A DNA stretch of 64,000 bases, taken from Burkholderia sp. IMCC1007 (lineage in GTDB: Bacteria; Pseudomonadota; Gammaproteobacteria; Burkholderiales; Burkholderiaceae). This document shows, piece by piece, positions 29,349 through 37,935 of the stretch (its first letter is position 1; each line of letters opens with the position of its first letter). Below the pieces are notes generated by a model. That model was not told the DNA's origin. It ran no database searches and saw only the letters and a program-made list of their open reading frames with translations. Location of the stretch: positions 1 to 64,000 of the forward strand of contig NZ_JAPVQY010000031.1 in the NCBI RefSeq assembly GCF_027257875.1, written 5' to 3'. The position numbers were made by a program, and so were the translations under genes.

Positions 29349-29583
29349 GGGTATCCGGATTGGGGCCCGCGCGCATCGGGGCACGCGTGGCGGTGAAGAC
29401 GGGAGGCCGCGCCGCAGGCGGCACGATCAGGCCCATGATTGTACGCGCAACTTTCTCGCATGCCGCCGGGCCTATGCGGCGCAAGGCGGGCGAGCGCCTC
29501 GCATGCGGGTCGCGAGCGGATTCGATTAAGCTTGCTGCTCTACCGCGCTTTCGTCTGACCAATTCAACCGCACGACCGAACCG

Positions 29584-30036
29584 ATGACCGCTTTCCTGCT
29601 GATCTGGAGCCCCAAGAAATGGCCGTGGCCCGAGCTCCCCGACGTCGCCGCGCGCGTGAAGGCCGGCGAGGCCGTGCATGACGTGTGGGGCTGCGGCTTC
29701 GCGCGCGGCATTCTGCCGGGCGACCGCGTGTTCCTGCATCGCGTCGCGAAGGAGCCGAAGGGCGTGTTCGGCTCGGGCTACGTGACGCGCGCGCCCTATG
29801 AAGTGCCCGATCCGGCGACCAAACGCGGCTACCGGCTCTGCATCGACTTCGTGTACGACTGGCTGGTCGACGCGCATCAGGACGTCGTGATCCCGCGCGA
29901 CGCGCTGCGCGTGCATCCGTACTCGGTGCAGACGTGGGACGCGCAGAGTTCCGGCACGTCGATCAAGCCGATGGTCGAAGGGCCGCTCGAGAAGCGCTGG
30001 GCCGAGCTGACCGGCAAGCGCAAGCCGCCAAGATAA
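29584..30036 (+). CDS. EVE-like (PUA-superfamily) domain protein
   Basis: A 150-residue cytoplasmic protein that looks like a stand-alone EVE/PUA-type module: FLLIWSPKKW at the N-terminus, WGCGFARGILPGDRVFLHR in the middle, then GSGYVTRAPYEV. Such domains bind modified bases or RNA in other proteins and also occur at the front of some nucleases. No catalytic part is present here. Assignment rests on the pattern only. Divergent from the MFS gene and followed by hemL after 160 bases. Confidence 0.5.
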   Translation: MTAFLLIWSPKKWPWPELPDVAARVKAGEAVHDVWGCGFARGILPGDRVFLHRVAKEPKGVFGSGYVTRAPYEVPDPATKRGYRLCIDFVYDWLVDAHQDVVIPRDALRVHPYSVQTWDAQSSGTSIKPMVEGPLEKRWAELTGKRKPPR

Positions 30037-30196
30037 ACGGGCCGAATCGACACACCACTCGTTTCCTCACGCGCCGAAAGGCCGCAGACCCCGCCGCGGG
30101 CCCGCCGCGCGCGTCTCCGGTACAATCGGACGATCGTTCCGCAGGCGCCGCGGCCCGTGCACAGGCCCCCGCGCCCTTCTCTCGCAGGTTTCGCTC

Positions 30197-31480
30197 ATGT
30201 CCAACAATCAGATCCTCTTCGAACGCGCCCAGAAGACCATTCCGGGCGGCGTCAACTCGCCGGTGCGCGCCTTCCGTTCGGTCGGCGGCACGCCGCGCTT
30301 CGTGTCGCGCGCGCAAGGCCCGTATTTCTGGGATGCCGACGGCAAGCAGTACATCGACTACATCGGCTCGTGGGGCCCGATGATCGTCGGCCACGTCCAT
30401 CCGGAGGTGCTGTCGGCCGTGCAGAACGTGCTCGCCGACGGCTTCTCGTTCGGCGCGCCGACCGAGGCCGAGATCGAGATCGCCGAGGAAATCTGCAAGC
30501 TCGTGCCGTCGATCGAGCAGGTGCGGATGGTGTCGAGCGGCACCGAAGCGACGATGAGCGCGCTGCGTCTCGCGCGCGGCTTCACGGGCCGCAGCCGCAT
30601 CGTGAAGTTCGAGGGCTGCTACCACGGCCACGCGGACAGCCTGCTGGTCAAGGCCGGCTCGGGCCTGCTGACGTTCGGCAACCCGACGTCGGCCGGCGTG
30701 CCCGCCGACATCGCGAAGCACACGACCGTCCTCGAATACAACAACGTCGCCGCGCTGGAAGAAGCGTTCGGCGCGTTCGGCGACGAGATCGCCGCGGTGA
30801 TCGTCGAGCCGGTCGCCGGCAACATGAACCTCGTGCGCGGCACGCCGGAATTCCTGAACGCGCTGCGCGCGCTGTGCACGAAGCACGGCGCCGTGCTGAT
30901 CTTCGACGAAGTGATGTGCGGCTTCCGCGTCGCGCTCGGCGGCGCGCAGGCGTATTACGGGATCACGGCCGACCTCACCTGCCTCGGCAAGGTGATCGGC
31001 GGCGGGATGCCGGCTGCCGCGTTCGGCGGCCGCCGCGACATCATGGCCCACCTCGCGCCGCTCGGCGGCGTGTACCAGGCCGGCACGCTGTCAGGCAACC
31101 CGATCGCGGTCGCCGCGGGCCTGAAGACGCTGCAGCTGATCCAGGCGCCGGGCTTCTACGACGCGCTCACCGCGCAGACGAAGCGCCTCGCCGACGGCCT
31201 CGCGGCCGAAGCGCGCGCGGCCGGCGTGCCGTTCGCGGCCGACTCGATCGGCGCGATGTTCGGCCTGTACTTCGCCGAGCGCGTGCCGACCAGCTTCGCG
31301 GAAGTCACGAAGAGCGACATCGAGCGCTTCAACCGCTTCTTCCATCTGATGCTCGACGAAGGCGTGTACTTCGCGCCGTCCGCGTACGAGGCCGGTTTCG
31401 TGTCGAGCACGCACGACGACGCGGTGATCGACGCGACGCTCGCGGCCGCGCGCCGCGCGTTCGCGGCACTCGCCGCCTGA
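30197..31480 (+). CDS. hemL: glutamate-1-semialdehyde 2,1-aminomutase
   Basis: A 427-residue PLP enzyme that forms 5-aminolevulinate, the precursor of haem. Lys265 in TCLGKVIGGGMP is the PLP lysine. Other family motifs are VSSGTEATMSALRLAR and YHGHADSLL. It precedes ribD by only 15 bases; a TACAAT at 30121-30126 may be its -10 box. Confidence 0.96.
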   Translation: MSNNQILFERAQKTIPGGVNSPVRAFRSVGGTPRFVSRAQGPYFWDADGKQYIDYIGSWGPMIVGHVHPEVLSAVQNVLADGFSFGAPTEAEIEIAEEICKLVPSIEQVRMVSSGTEATMSALRLARGFTGRSRIVKFEGCYHGHADSLLVKAGSGLLTFGNPTSAGVPADIAKHTTVLEYNNVAALEEAFGAFGDEIAAVIVEPVAGNMNLVRGTPEFLNALRALCTKHGAVLIFDEVMCGFRVALGGAQAYYGITADLTCLGKVIGGGMPAAAFGGRRDIMAHLAPLGGVYQAGTLSGNPIAVAAGLKTLQLIQAPGFYDALTAQTKRLADGLAAEARAAGVPFAADSIGAMFGLYFAERVPTSFAEVTKSDIERFNRFFHLMLDEGVYFAPSAYEAGFVSSTHDDAVIDATLAAARRAFAALAA

Positions 31481-31495
31481 CCCGGGTCCGCGCGC

Positions 31496-32617
31496 ATGTT
31501 CTCGGATACCGATTTCGCCCACATGGAGCGTGCGCTCGCACTGGCGGCGCGCGGCATGTATACGACGGCGCCGAATCCGCGCGTCGGCTGCGTGATCGTC
31601 AAGGACGGTGTCGTGATCGGCGAAGGCTTCACGCAGCCGGCCGGCCAGGACCACGCGGAAGTGCAGGCGCTGAAGGATGCGCGTGCGCGCGGCCATGACG
31701 TCGCGGGCTCCACCGCGTACGTGACGCTCGAGCCGTGCAGCCACTTCGGCCGCACGCCGCCGTGCGCGAACGCGCTGATCGAAGCGCGCGTCGCGAAGGT
31801 CGTCGCGGCGATGGAAGACCCGAACCCGCAGGTGTCGGGGCGCGGCCTCGGAATGCTGCGCGATGCCGGCATCGACGTGCGCTGCGGGCTGCTGGCGAGC
31901 GAAGCGGGCGAACTGAACATCGGTTTCGTATCGCGGATGACGCGCGGCCGCCCGTGGGTGCGGATGAAGACGGCCGCGTCGCTCGACGCGCGCACCGCGC
32001 TGCCGTCCGGCGAAAGCCAGTGGATCACCGGCGAGGCCGCGCGCCTCGACGGTCACGCGTGGCGCGCACGCGCGTGCGCGATCCTCACCGGTATCGGCAC
32101 CGTGCGCGAGGACAATCCGCTGCTGACCGTGCGCGGCATCGACACGCCGCGCCAGCCGCAACGCATTCTGGTGGACAGCCGCCTCGACTTGCCGCTCGAT
32201 GCACGCCTGCTCGAAGGCGCGCCGCTGCTGATCTTCTGCGGCCGGCTCGATGCGGCCGGCGAGGTCCGCGCGAACGTGCTGAAGTCGCGCGGCGCCGAAA
32301 TCGTGCCGCTCGCGAACGCGCACGGCAAGGTCGACCTGCCCGCGATGCTGGCGGCGCTCGGCGCGCGCGGCGTCAACGAACTGCACGTCGAAGCCGGCCA
32401 CAAGCTGAACGGCTCGCTGCTGCGCGAACAGTGCGTCGACGAGCTGCTCGTGTATCTCGCGCCGAGCCTGCTCGGCAGCGACGCGGCCGGCATGTTCGAC
32501 CTCGCCGCGCCGGCGAACCTCGACGCCAGGACGCGGCTCGCGTTCCACAGCGTCGAGCGGATCGGCGACGATCTGCGGATCCTGGCGCGTATCGCGCCGT
32601 CCCCCGCCACTCACTGA
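31496..32617 (+). CDS. ribD: bifunctional riboflavin deaminase/reductase RibD
   Basis: A 373-residue enzyme catalysing the second and third steps of riboflavin synthesis. The N-terminal deaminase (about 1-145) has the zinc site HAEVQAL and PCSHFGRTPPC. The C-terminal reductase (about 150-370) has VRMKTAASLDARTAL and HVEAGHKLNGSLL. It lies between hemL and ribE. Confidence 0.95.
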   Translation: MFSDTDFAHMERALALAARGMYTTAPNPRVGCVIVKDGVVIGEGFTQPAGQDHAEVQALKDARARGHDVAGSTAYVTLEPCSHFGRTPPCANALIEARVAKVVAAMEDPNPQVSGRGLGMLRDAGIDVRCGLLASEAGELNIGFVSRMTRGRPWVRMKTAASLDARTALPSGESQWITGEAARLDGHAWRARACAILTGIGTVREDNPLLTVRGIDTPRQPQRILVDSRLDLPLDARLLEGAPLLIFCGRLDAAGEVRANVLKSRGAEIVPLANAHGKVDLPAMLAALGARGVNELHVEAGHKLNGSLLREQCVDELLVYLAPSLLGSDAAGMFDLAAPANLDARTRLAFHSVERIGDDLRILARIAPSPATH

Positions 32618-32631
32618 ACGGGATCGCCACG

Positions 32632-33261
32632 ATGTTTACCGGAATTGTCGCGGCCGTCGGCCGCATCGAATCGATCAATCCGCTGGGCGCGTCGGCCGAC
32701 GCGGGCGTGCGCCTGACCGTGCAGGCGGGCGGCCTCGACCTCGCCGATGTCGCGCTCGGCGACAGCATCGCGATCCAGGGCGCGTGCATGACGGTGATCG
32801 AAAAGACCGCCACCGGCTTCGACGTCGACGTGTCGCGCGAAAGCCTGAACCGCACGGTCGGCCTCGCGCAACCGGGCGAAGTGAACCTCGAGAAGGCGCT
32901 GCGCGCGCACGACCGGCTCGGCGGGCACATCGTGTCGGGCCACGTCGACGGCCTCGGCACCGTGACGCGCTTCGCGCCGATCGGCGAATCGCACGAACTG
33001 CGGATCGTCGCGCCGCGCGAGCTCGGCCGCTATCTCGCGTACAAGGGTTCGATCACGGTCAACGGCGTGAGCCTGACGGTCAACACGGTCGACGATCGCG
33101 CGGACGGCTGCGAATTCTCGATCAACCTGATTCCGCATACGGTCGACGTCACGACGCTGCGGCACGTAAAGGTTGGCGACAAGGTCAATCTCGAAGTCGA
33201 CATGATTGCGCGGTATGTCGAAAGGATGCTGTCATCGACGTCGCTTATGGGACGCTCGTAA
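32632..33261 (+). CDS. ribE: riboflavin synthase alpha chain, with replaced C-terminus
   Basis: A 209-residue enzyme that dismutates two 6,7-dimethyl-8-ribityllumazine molecules to riboflavin. It starts MFTGIV and has two lumazine-binding barrels (about 1-97 and 98-195; GHIVSGHVDG, KGSITVNGVSLTVN). The end is abnormal: after MIARYVERMLS the protein reads STSLMGRS. The ancestral tail (ASQGVHQD) is found 4.67 kb downstream after an identical 34-bp copy. An inserted element has therefore supplied a new last exon-like piece while keeping the frame. Both barrels are complete, so activity is probably kept. Confidence 0.94.
   Translation: MFTGIVAAVGRIESINPLGASADAGVRLTVQAGGLDLADVALGDSIAIQGACMTVIEKTATGFDVDVSRESLNRTVGLAQPGEVNLEKALRAHDRLGGHIVSGHVDGLGTVTRFAPIGESHELRIVAPRELGRYLAYKGSITVNGVSLTVNTVDDRADGCEFSINLIPHTVDVTTLRHVKVGDKVNLEVDMIARYVERMLSSTSLMGRS
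33200..33233 (+). repeat. left 34-bp direct repeat (putative att site)
   Basis: Begins ACATGATTGCGCGG and ends AAAGGATGCTGTC. Identical over 34 bases to 37874-37907. It codes for residues MIARYVERMLS of RibE. Confidence 0.9.
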
Positions 33262-33304
33262 TTGGTTCAACCAGCGCGAGTTTGGAATGTGATTGCTCGC
33301 CGAC

Positions 33305-33688
33305 TTACTCGGCGATCCGCTGGCGGAACCACTCTGCCAGGGCGGCTTCGTCGAGCGCACCAGCAGCAACCGTTTCCATGGTCCTGACGGCATCGGCCGG
33401 GTCAAACTTCAGCCGATAGCCATTGTCTGCCAGGAAAAGGCGCGCAACGACCCAGGCGGTTCTCTTGTTGCCGTCTGTAAAGCCGTGGTTCCGCGCTAAC
33501 CCATAGGCATACGCAGCGGCCAGCGCCGCCGCGTCCGCACTTGCATAGACATCGAGATTCTGCGGCCGCGCCAGTGCCGACTCCACCGCGCCTTTGTCAC
33601 GCACGCCATCAAGCCCGCCATGCTCAGCAAGCTGGCGATCGTGGATTGCGTAGGTTAGATCCGCACGGACCCAGCGCCATTCAGTCAT
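33305..33688 (-). CDS. doc: Doc-type (Fic family) toxin
   Basis: A 127-residue Fic-fold toxin of the death-on-curing class. P1 Doc phosphorylates EF-Tu and stops translation. The active-site motif reads NHGFTDGNKRTAW, close to the Doc consensus HxFxDGNKRT; the proline usual after His is Gly here. The gene overlaps the upstream antitoxin by ATGA (33685-33688), typical of toxin-antitoxin pairs. It ends 44 bases from the new ribE stop and runs toward it. Confidence 0.9.
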   Translation of the reverse strand: MTEWRWVRADLTYAIHDRQLAEHGGLDGVRDKGAVESALARPQNLDVYASADAAALAAAYAYGLARNHGFTDGNKRTAWVVARLFLADNGYRLKFDPADAVRTMETVAAGALDEAALAEWFRQRIAE

Positions 33689-33912
33689 TTAGCCAGTGCC
33701 CGCAAAATGTCGCGGTCATCGTGCATGATCTCTTCCGCCAGCTTCATCTGGCGTTCAAAATCCGGGTTGTACGGCGTAATCCGGTAGCCGCCTTCGGGCG
33801 CCTCGGTCAAGTATACGGTGTCGCCCTTCTGCACCTTGAGCCGCGCCATCGCCTCCTTGGTAAGGATGAAGCCAGCCGAAGCCCCGACCGTTGTTACCTT
33901 GAATGTAAGCAT
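33685..33912 (-). CDS. AbrB/MazE-type antitoxin of the doc module
   Basis: A 75-residue protein. Residues 1-48 form a swapped-hairpin AbrB DNA-binding domain (KVTTVGASAGFILTKEAMARL, then GDTVYLTEA). The C-terminal helix (DFERQMKLAEEIMHDDRDIL) probably fills the toxin active site. It is translated first and coupled to the toxin by a 4-base overlap. A perfect AT-rich palindrome starts 13 bases upstream and is its probable operator. Confidence 0.85.
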   Translation of the reverse strand: MLTFKVTTVGASAGFILTKEAMARLKVQKGDTVYLTEAPEGGYRITPYNPDFERQMKLAEEIMHDDRDILRALAK

Positions 33913-33925
33913 GATGCCCTCCTCG

Positions 33926-33947
33926 CTATATAATTTTCATTATATAG
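33926..33947. promoter_or_regulatory. palindromic operator between antitoxin and helicase genes
   Basis: CTATATAAT, spacer TTTC, ATTATATAG: perfect 9-bp arms. It lies in the 56-base gap between the divergent antitoxin and primase-helicase genes and contains -10-like sequences in both directions. It is probably the AbrB-type antitoxin's binding site and could also silence the helicase operon. Confidence 0.65.
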
Positions 33948-33968
33948 TAATTGCTCGAAGGACAAGGA

Positions 33969-36404
33969 TTGAACCGCGCCCCCACAGTTGGTGTTCAGGG
34001 ACAGAAAGGTGTCCGCAACCTTCGCGACGCGACATCGGAAACTGGCGAGCTGAAGTATTTGCGCGCTGAAAACGCGCGGCTCCGGGCCATGCTAGATGCG
34101 CACGGCATCGACTTAGAAGGTTCGTTGGCCCAGGCCGAGCCAGTAGCCCTGCAGCCGTCCGGGGCGTCCCGGCTTAGCACGGACGAGAAAGTCGCTTTGT
34201 TTCGCCGGCTGTTTCAAGGGCGTACCGACGTTTATCCGGTCAGATGGCAAAGTAAGGCTGGCAAATCAGGCTACTCACCCGCTTGTGCCAACGAGTGGAG
34301 ACCCGGTATTTGTGAGAAACCCCGGATCAAATGCTCCGACTGTGGCCACCGCCTCCTGATACCGTTGTCCGACGAGATCGTCTATGACCACCTTGCTGGC
34401 AGGCACACGATCGGCGTCTACCCCCTGCTGGCTGACGATACCTGTCATTTTATTGCCGTCGATTTCGATGACGCCGACTGGCGGGAAGATGCCCAGGCTT
34501 TCAGATCGTCATGTACTGAGCTAGGCATACCAGCCGCGCTGGAAATCTCACGATCCGGCAATGGCGCGCACGTCTGGATTTTCTTCCGATCAGCCGTACC
34601 AGCACGGGATGCGCGACGCTTAGGCACCGCGATCATCAGCCACACATGCGCGCGAACCCGGCAATTGAAGCTAGCATCCTACGACCGCCTCTTCCCCAAT
34701 CAAGACACGATGCCGAAGGGTGGCTTCGGCAATCTAATTGCACTTCCGCTGCAAAAGACGCCTCGCGAGCAGAATTGCAGCATTTTCGTCGACGAGGACT
34801 TCCAACCCTACACCGACCAGTGGGCCTACCTGGCATCGCTCCAGTCGATGGCGACCAACTCCGTCGAGCAGGCCATTATGGACGCTACGGGTGGCACGCA
34901 TCCTCTCGACGTAACCTTCATCGCCGAGGAGGACCAAGCGAAACCGTGGAAAGGCCGCAAAAGCCAGCAAGACACACTACCGGGTCCGATGCCGGCTTCG
35001 CTCTCTGTCACCGCAGCCAATCTCCTCTATTTCGAGAAAACATGCCTCCCCCAGCCTCTGCTAAACCGGCTGGTCCGCCTCGCCGCCTTTCCAAATCCCG
35101 AATTTTTTAAGGCCCAGGCCATGCGCTTCCCTGTCTGGGACAAACCACGAATTATCGGCTGTGCGGAAAACCATCCGAAGCACATCGCGTTGCCGCGCGG
35201 ATGTCTCGACGCCGCCTGCAAGTTGCTTCGTGACAACAGAATTAAGTGCGAACTTCACGACGAGCGGTTTTCGGGCAAACCCCTTGATGTCGCCTTTTCA
35301 GGTACGTTACGAGCCGATCAGGAAGAGGCTGTCACGGCGATGCTTCGGCACGATACCGGGGTGCTATGCGCGCCAACCGCGTTTGGCAAAACAGTGACCG
35401 CGGCAGCCCTGATCGCTCGACGCGGTGTTAACACATTAGTCCTTGTGCACCGAACCGAGCTACTTCGGCAATGGCAGGAGCGACTACAGGCATTTCTCGG
35501 TGTCGGCAAAGGCGTTGTCGGAACGATTGGAGGCGGAAAGGCGAAGCCCAGCGGAAGAATCGATATTGCCGTCATGCAGTCGCTCTCACGCCGTGGGGAC
35601 ACGAGTGAGCTGATCGAGCAGTACGGGCATGTGATCGTGGACGAATGCCACCACCTCTCCGCAGTCTCATTCGAAGGATTGCTGAAGCGGGCTCGACCGA
35701 AATATGTACTCGGGCTGACTGCGACACCAATCCGCAGAGACGGCCAACATCCGATCATATTCATGCAGTGCGGACCTATCCGCCATACTGCCTCGCGGCC
35801 AGACACCGCACCACACGACCTTGAGGTCATTCCCCGAATCCAGTCTGCGACGATTGACCTACCCGCCGAAGCAGGTATTCAGGATGTATTCCGGCATGTC
35901 GCTACCGATCCGCACCGGACGGCCGCCATCGGGGATGAGGTGGTCGGTGCGCTTTCCAGCGGGCGCAAGGTTCTCGTTCTCACCGAGCGCACCGAACACG
36001 TCGCGGCCATCGAACAAGTTCTGACCGGAAAAGTCGGGAAGATTTTCACACTGCATGGGCGCATGTCGAAGAAACAACGAAATCTCGTAATCGCCGAACT
36101 CGAAGCGTTGCGGGCAGATGCTCCGCGAGTGGTTCTGGCAACCGGCAAGCTTGTGGGCGAAGGCTTCGACCATCCCCCGCTTGATACGCTCGTACTCGCA
36201 ATGCCCATCTCGTGGAAAGGGACGCTTCAGCAATACGCTGGAAGGCTGCACCGAGAGCACGCAACGAAAGCCGATGTTCGTATCCTCGATTTCGTCGACA
36301 CAGGACATCCGGGCTTGCTTCGGATGTGGGACAAGCGCCAGGCAGGTTATCGCGCAATGGGATATCGGGTGGAACACACTAACCCGACCCATCGGCTTCT
36401 GTAG
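33969..36404 (+). CDS. TOTE-type primase-like domain fused to superfamily 2 helicase
   Basis: An 811-residue protein. A short coiled coil (LKYLRAENARLRAML) leads to a zinc-ribbon-like patch (CANEWRPGIC, then KCSDCGH) and an archaeo-eukaryotic primase-like domain with the metal motif AVDFDDADW (near 163) and SGNGAHVWIFF (near 198), as in TOTE conflict-system proteins. From about 430 it is an SF2 helicase: APTAFGKT (I), VDECHH (II), GLTATP (III), QYAGRLHR (VI). The TTG at 33969 has AAGGA six bases upstream; a TTG at 33951 is the alternative. Probably a DNA-acting conflict or defence protein; the activity is inferred. Confidence 0.8.
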   Translation: MNRAPTVGVQGQKGVRNLRDATSETGELKYLRAENARLRAMLDAHGIDLEGSLAQAEPVALQPSGASRLSTDEKVALFRRLFQGRTDVYPVRWQSKAGKSGYSPACANEWRPGICEKPRIKCSDCGHRLLIPLSDEIVYDHLAGRHTIGVYPLLADDTCHFIAVDFDDADWREDAQAFRSSCTELGIPAALEISRSGNGAHVWIFFRSAVPARDARRLGTAIISHTCARTRQLKLASYDRLFPNQDTMPKGGFGNLIALPLQKTPREQNCSIFVDEDFQPYTDQWAYLASLQSMATNSVEQAIMDATGGTHPLDVTFIAEEDQAKPWKGRKSQQDTLPGPMPASLSVTAANLLYFEKTCLPQPLLNRLVRLAAFPNPEFFKAQAMRFPVWDKPRIIGCAENHPKHIALPRGCLDAACKLLRDNRIKCELHDERFSGKPLDVAFSGTLRADQEEAVTAMLRHDTGVLCAPTAFGKTVTAAALIARRGVNTLVLVHRTELLRQWQERLQAFLGVGKGVVGTIGGGKAKPSGRIDIAVMQSLSRRGDTSELIEQYGHVIVDECHHLSAVSFEGLLKRARPKYVLGLTATPIRRDGQHPIIFMQCGPIRHTASRPDTAPHDLEVIPRIQSATIDLPAEAGIQDVFRHVATDPHRTAAIGDEVVGALSSGRKVLVLTERTEHVAAIEQVLTGKVGKIFTLHGRMSKKQRNLVIAELEALRADAPRVVLATGKLVGEGFDHPPLDTLVLAMPISWKGTLQQYAGRLHREHATKADVRILDFVDTGHPGLLRMWDKRQAGYRAMGYRVEHTNPTHRLL

Positions 36405-36482
36405 TGGCCGGTCAACGGCAGGAAAGTTCTGCGAGCCACAACCTGGCACGGCAACTGCCGCCCCCGAAATGAAGATTGAAAC

Positions 36483-37685
36483 GTGAGCGAATACCAATAC
36501 TACGAATTTGCCGCAATCGACAGACCGCTTACCGGTCAACAGCAGGCTGAGTTGCGAAGCCGCTCCACGCGGGCGACGATCACGGCCTCGAGCTTCGTCA
36601 ATGAATATCACTGGGGCAACCTCAAAGGCAATCCGCTCGAATGGGTAGAGCGCTATTTCGACGCGCATGTCTATTGCGCCAACTGGGGGAGCTGCCGCCT
36701 TCTGTTGCGACTGCCGCGGGCAATATTCAATGCTCGGTCGCTACACGATTACACCGGTCGCAAGCGGCGCGGGACTCGGTCGCAATTTGCAGCAAAGGCG
36801 TTCGATGCCATCGACACTGGCGAACATTGCCTCCTCGACTGGTGGTTCAACGACGACTCCGGAGAACACCTTCGCTTTTCGGAAGAAGCTGACGGCGCAG
36901 GGTGGATGGCACGGCTGCTGCCCATCCGCGATGAACTGCTCAGAGGCGATACACGTCCGCTTTATCTCGGCTGGCTAGCCCGGGTAGGCAATGGCGAGTT
37001 GCGCGACGATGACCGTGAACCGCCATTGCCAGACGGACTCAAGACACTGACGCCTGCGCAGAATGCCCTTGCTGAATTCCTGATGCTCGATCCGGACTGG
37101 CTCGCCGCCGCGGCAGAAACGAGCTCTCCACCGGCTGCCGGGTCCGACGATACGGGCCGATTCGATCCTTGGCTATCCGAGTTGACGGAAGATGAAATGC
37201 GGGCTGTGCTGCGCACGCTGCTCGAAGGGGAAAGTCAGGAAGCCGAACGTACTCTTCGGCGCGGCTTCCTCGCGTGGGAGCAGGCGCGGGTGCCCAATCG
37301 CGTCGTACACCCAAAACCCCGATGTATAAGTGAAATTGCAGCCCGGGCCAGCTTTCATCGTGGCGTTCGGGAACAACGGGAACGCGAGGCCTGCGACGCC
37401 GCTGAGGCGCGACGCAAAGCAGAGCGCTCACGCTACCTTACGTCACTCCTTGAAGACGAAGACAGCGCCTGGTCCGTCATCGATTCAAAGCTCCAACGAG
37501 GCTCAGGATCGTCCTACGACCAAGCTTTCCGGGCGCTGCAGGATCTTGCCGAAGCTTATGCAGGAATCAAACGCGATGCGACATTTCGACGTCGGCTTGT
37601 ACGACTGATGGCAGAGCACGGAAAACGCGGCGCCTGGGTTACCCGGTTGACGAAAGCTGGATATATGTGGGAGCCAAAACGGTGA
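36483..37685 (+). CDS. uncharacterised partner of the primase-helicase
   Basis: A 400-residue soluble protein beginning YQYYEFAAIDRPLTGQQQ, starting with GTG 78 bases after the helicase gene and co-directional. The N-terminal half is globular (FVNEYHWGNLKGNPLEWVER, YFDAHVYCANWGSC). The C-terminal half is charged and helical, rich in Arg and Glu, with a probable coiled coil near residues 295-325. I recognise no catalytic motif and no recombinase signature. Proteins with this N-terminus recur beside helicases in bacteria as far as I recall, without a known role. A function coupled to the helicase is inferred from position. Confidence 0.7.
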   Translation: MSEYQYYEFAAIDRPLTGQQQAELRSRSTRATITASSFVNEYHWGNLKGNPLEWVERYFDAHVYCANWGSCRLLLRLPRAIFNARSLHDYTGRKRRGTRSQFAAKAFDAIDTGEHCLLDWWFNDDSGEHLRFSEEADGAGWMARLLPIRDELLRGDTRPLYLGWLARVGNGELRDDDREPPLPDGLKTLTPAQNALAEFLMLDPDWLAAAAETSSPPAAGSDDTGRFDPWLSELTEDEMRAVLRTLLEGESQEAERTLRRGFLAWEQARVPNRVVHPKPRCISEIAARASFHRGVREQREREACDAAEARRKAERSRYLTSLLEDEDSAWSVIDSKLQRGSGSSYDQAFRALQDLAEAYAGIKRDATFRRRLVRLMAEHGKRGAWVTRLTKAGYMWEPKR

Positions 37686-37873
37686 GCGACGGGAGTAGTC
37701 ATCGCCCTCGGTGCAGACCGAGTGAAGCAAGACACCGTGCATCTTGTGAAGCGTCTCATGGCACCCATCGCAATCTCGCTACAATCACGACTAGGCGACG
37801 GTATTTCTGACAGTATACACACGCATCGGCAACGCCCTCGGCTTGCAGGCCAAGCGTTTCCCCGCCAGACTCA

Positions 37874-37907
37874 ACATGATTGCGCGGTATGTCGAAAGGA
37901 TGCTGTC
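37874..37907 (+). repeat. right 34-bp direct repeat (putative att site)
   Basis: Exact copy of 33200-33233. The base before each copy differs (G on the left, A on the right) and so does the sequence after (ATCGACG against GGCGTCG), so the identity is limited to the repeat. Confidence 0.9.
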
Positions 37908-37935
37908 GGCGTCGCAGGGTGTGCATCAGGACTGA
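37876..37935 (+). pseudogene. ribE: stranded original 3' end of ribE
   Basis: Reads MIARYVERMLSASQGVHQD and stop: the normal end of riboflavin synthase, cut off from the gene body by the insertion. Untranslated unless the internal ATG is used. Confidence 0.85.

Larger units (their letters stand above)
33200..37907. mobile_element. 4.7 kb insertion in the 3' end of ribE, no visible integrase
   Basis: Bounded by identical 34-bp direct repeats at 33200-33233 and 37874-37907. The left copy is inside the present ribE; the right copy is followed by the original ribE tail. Cargo: Doc toxin and AbrB-type antitoxin on the minus strand, then a primase-like/helicase fusion and a partner gene on the plus strand. 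Nothing resembling a tyrosine or serine recombinase or transposase is encoded inside. The repeats and tail swap are seen directly; site-specific integration is the inference. Confidence 0.85.
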
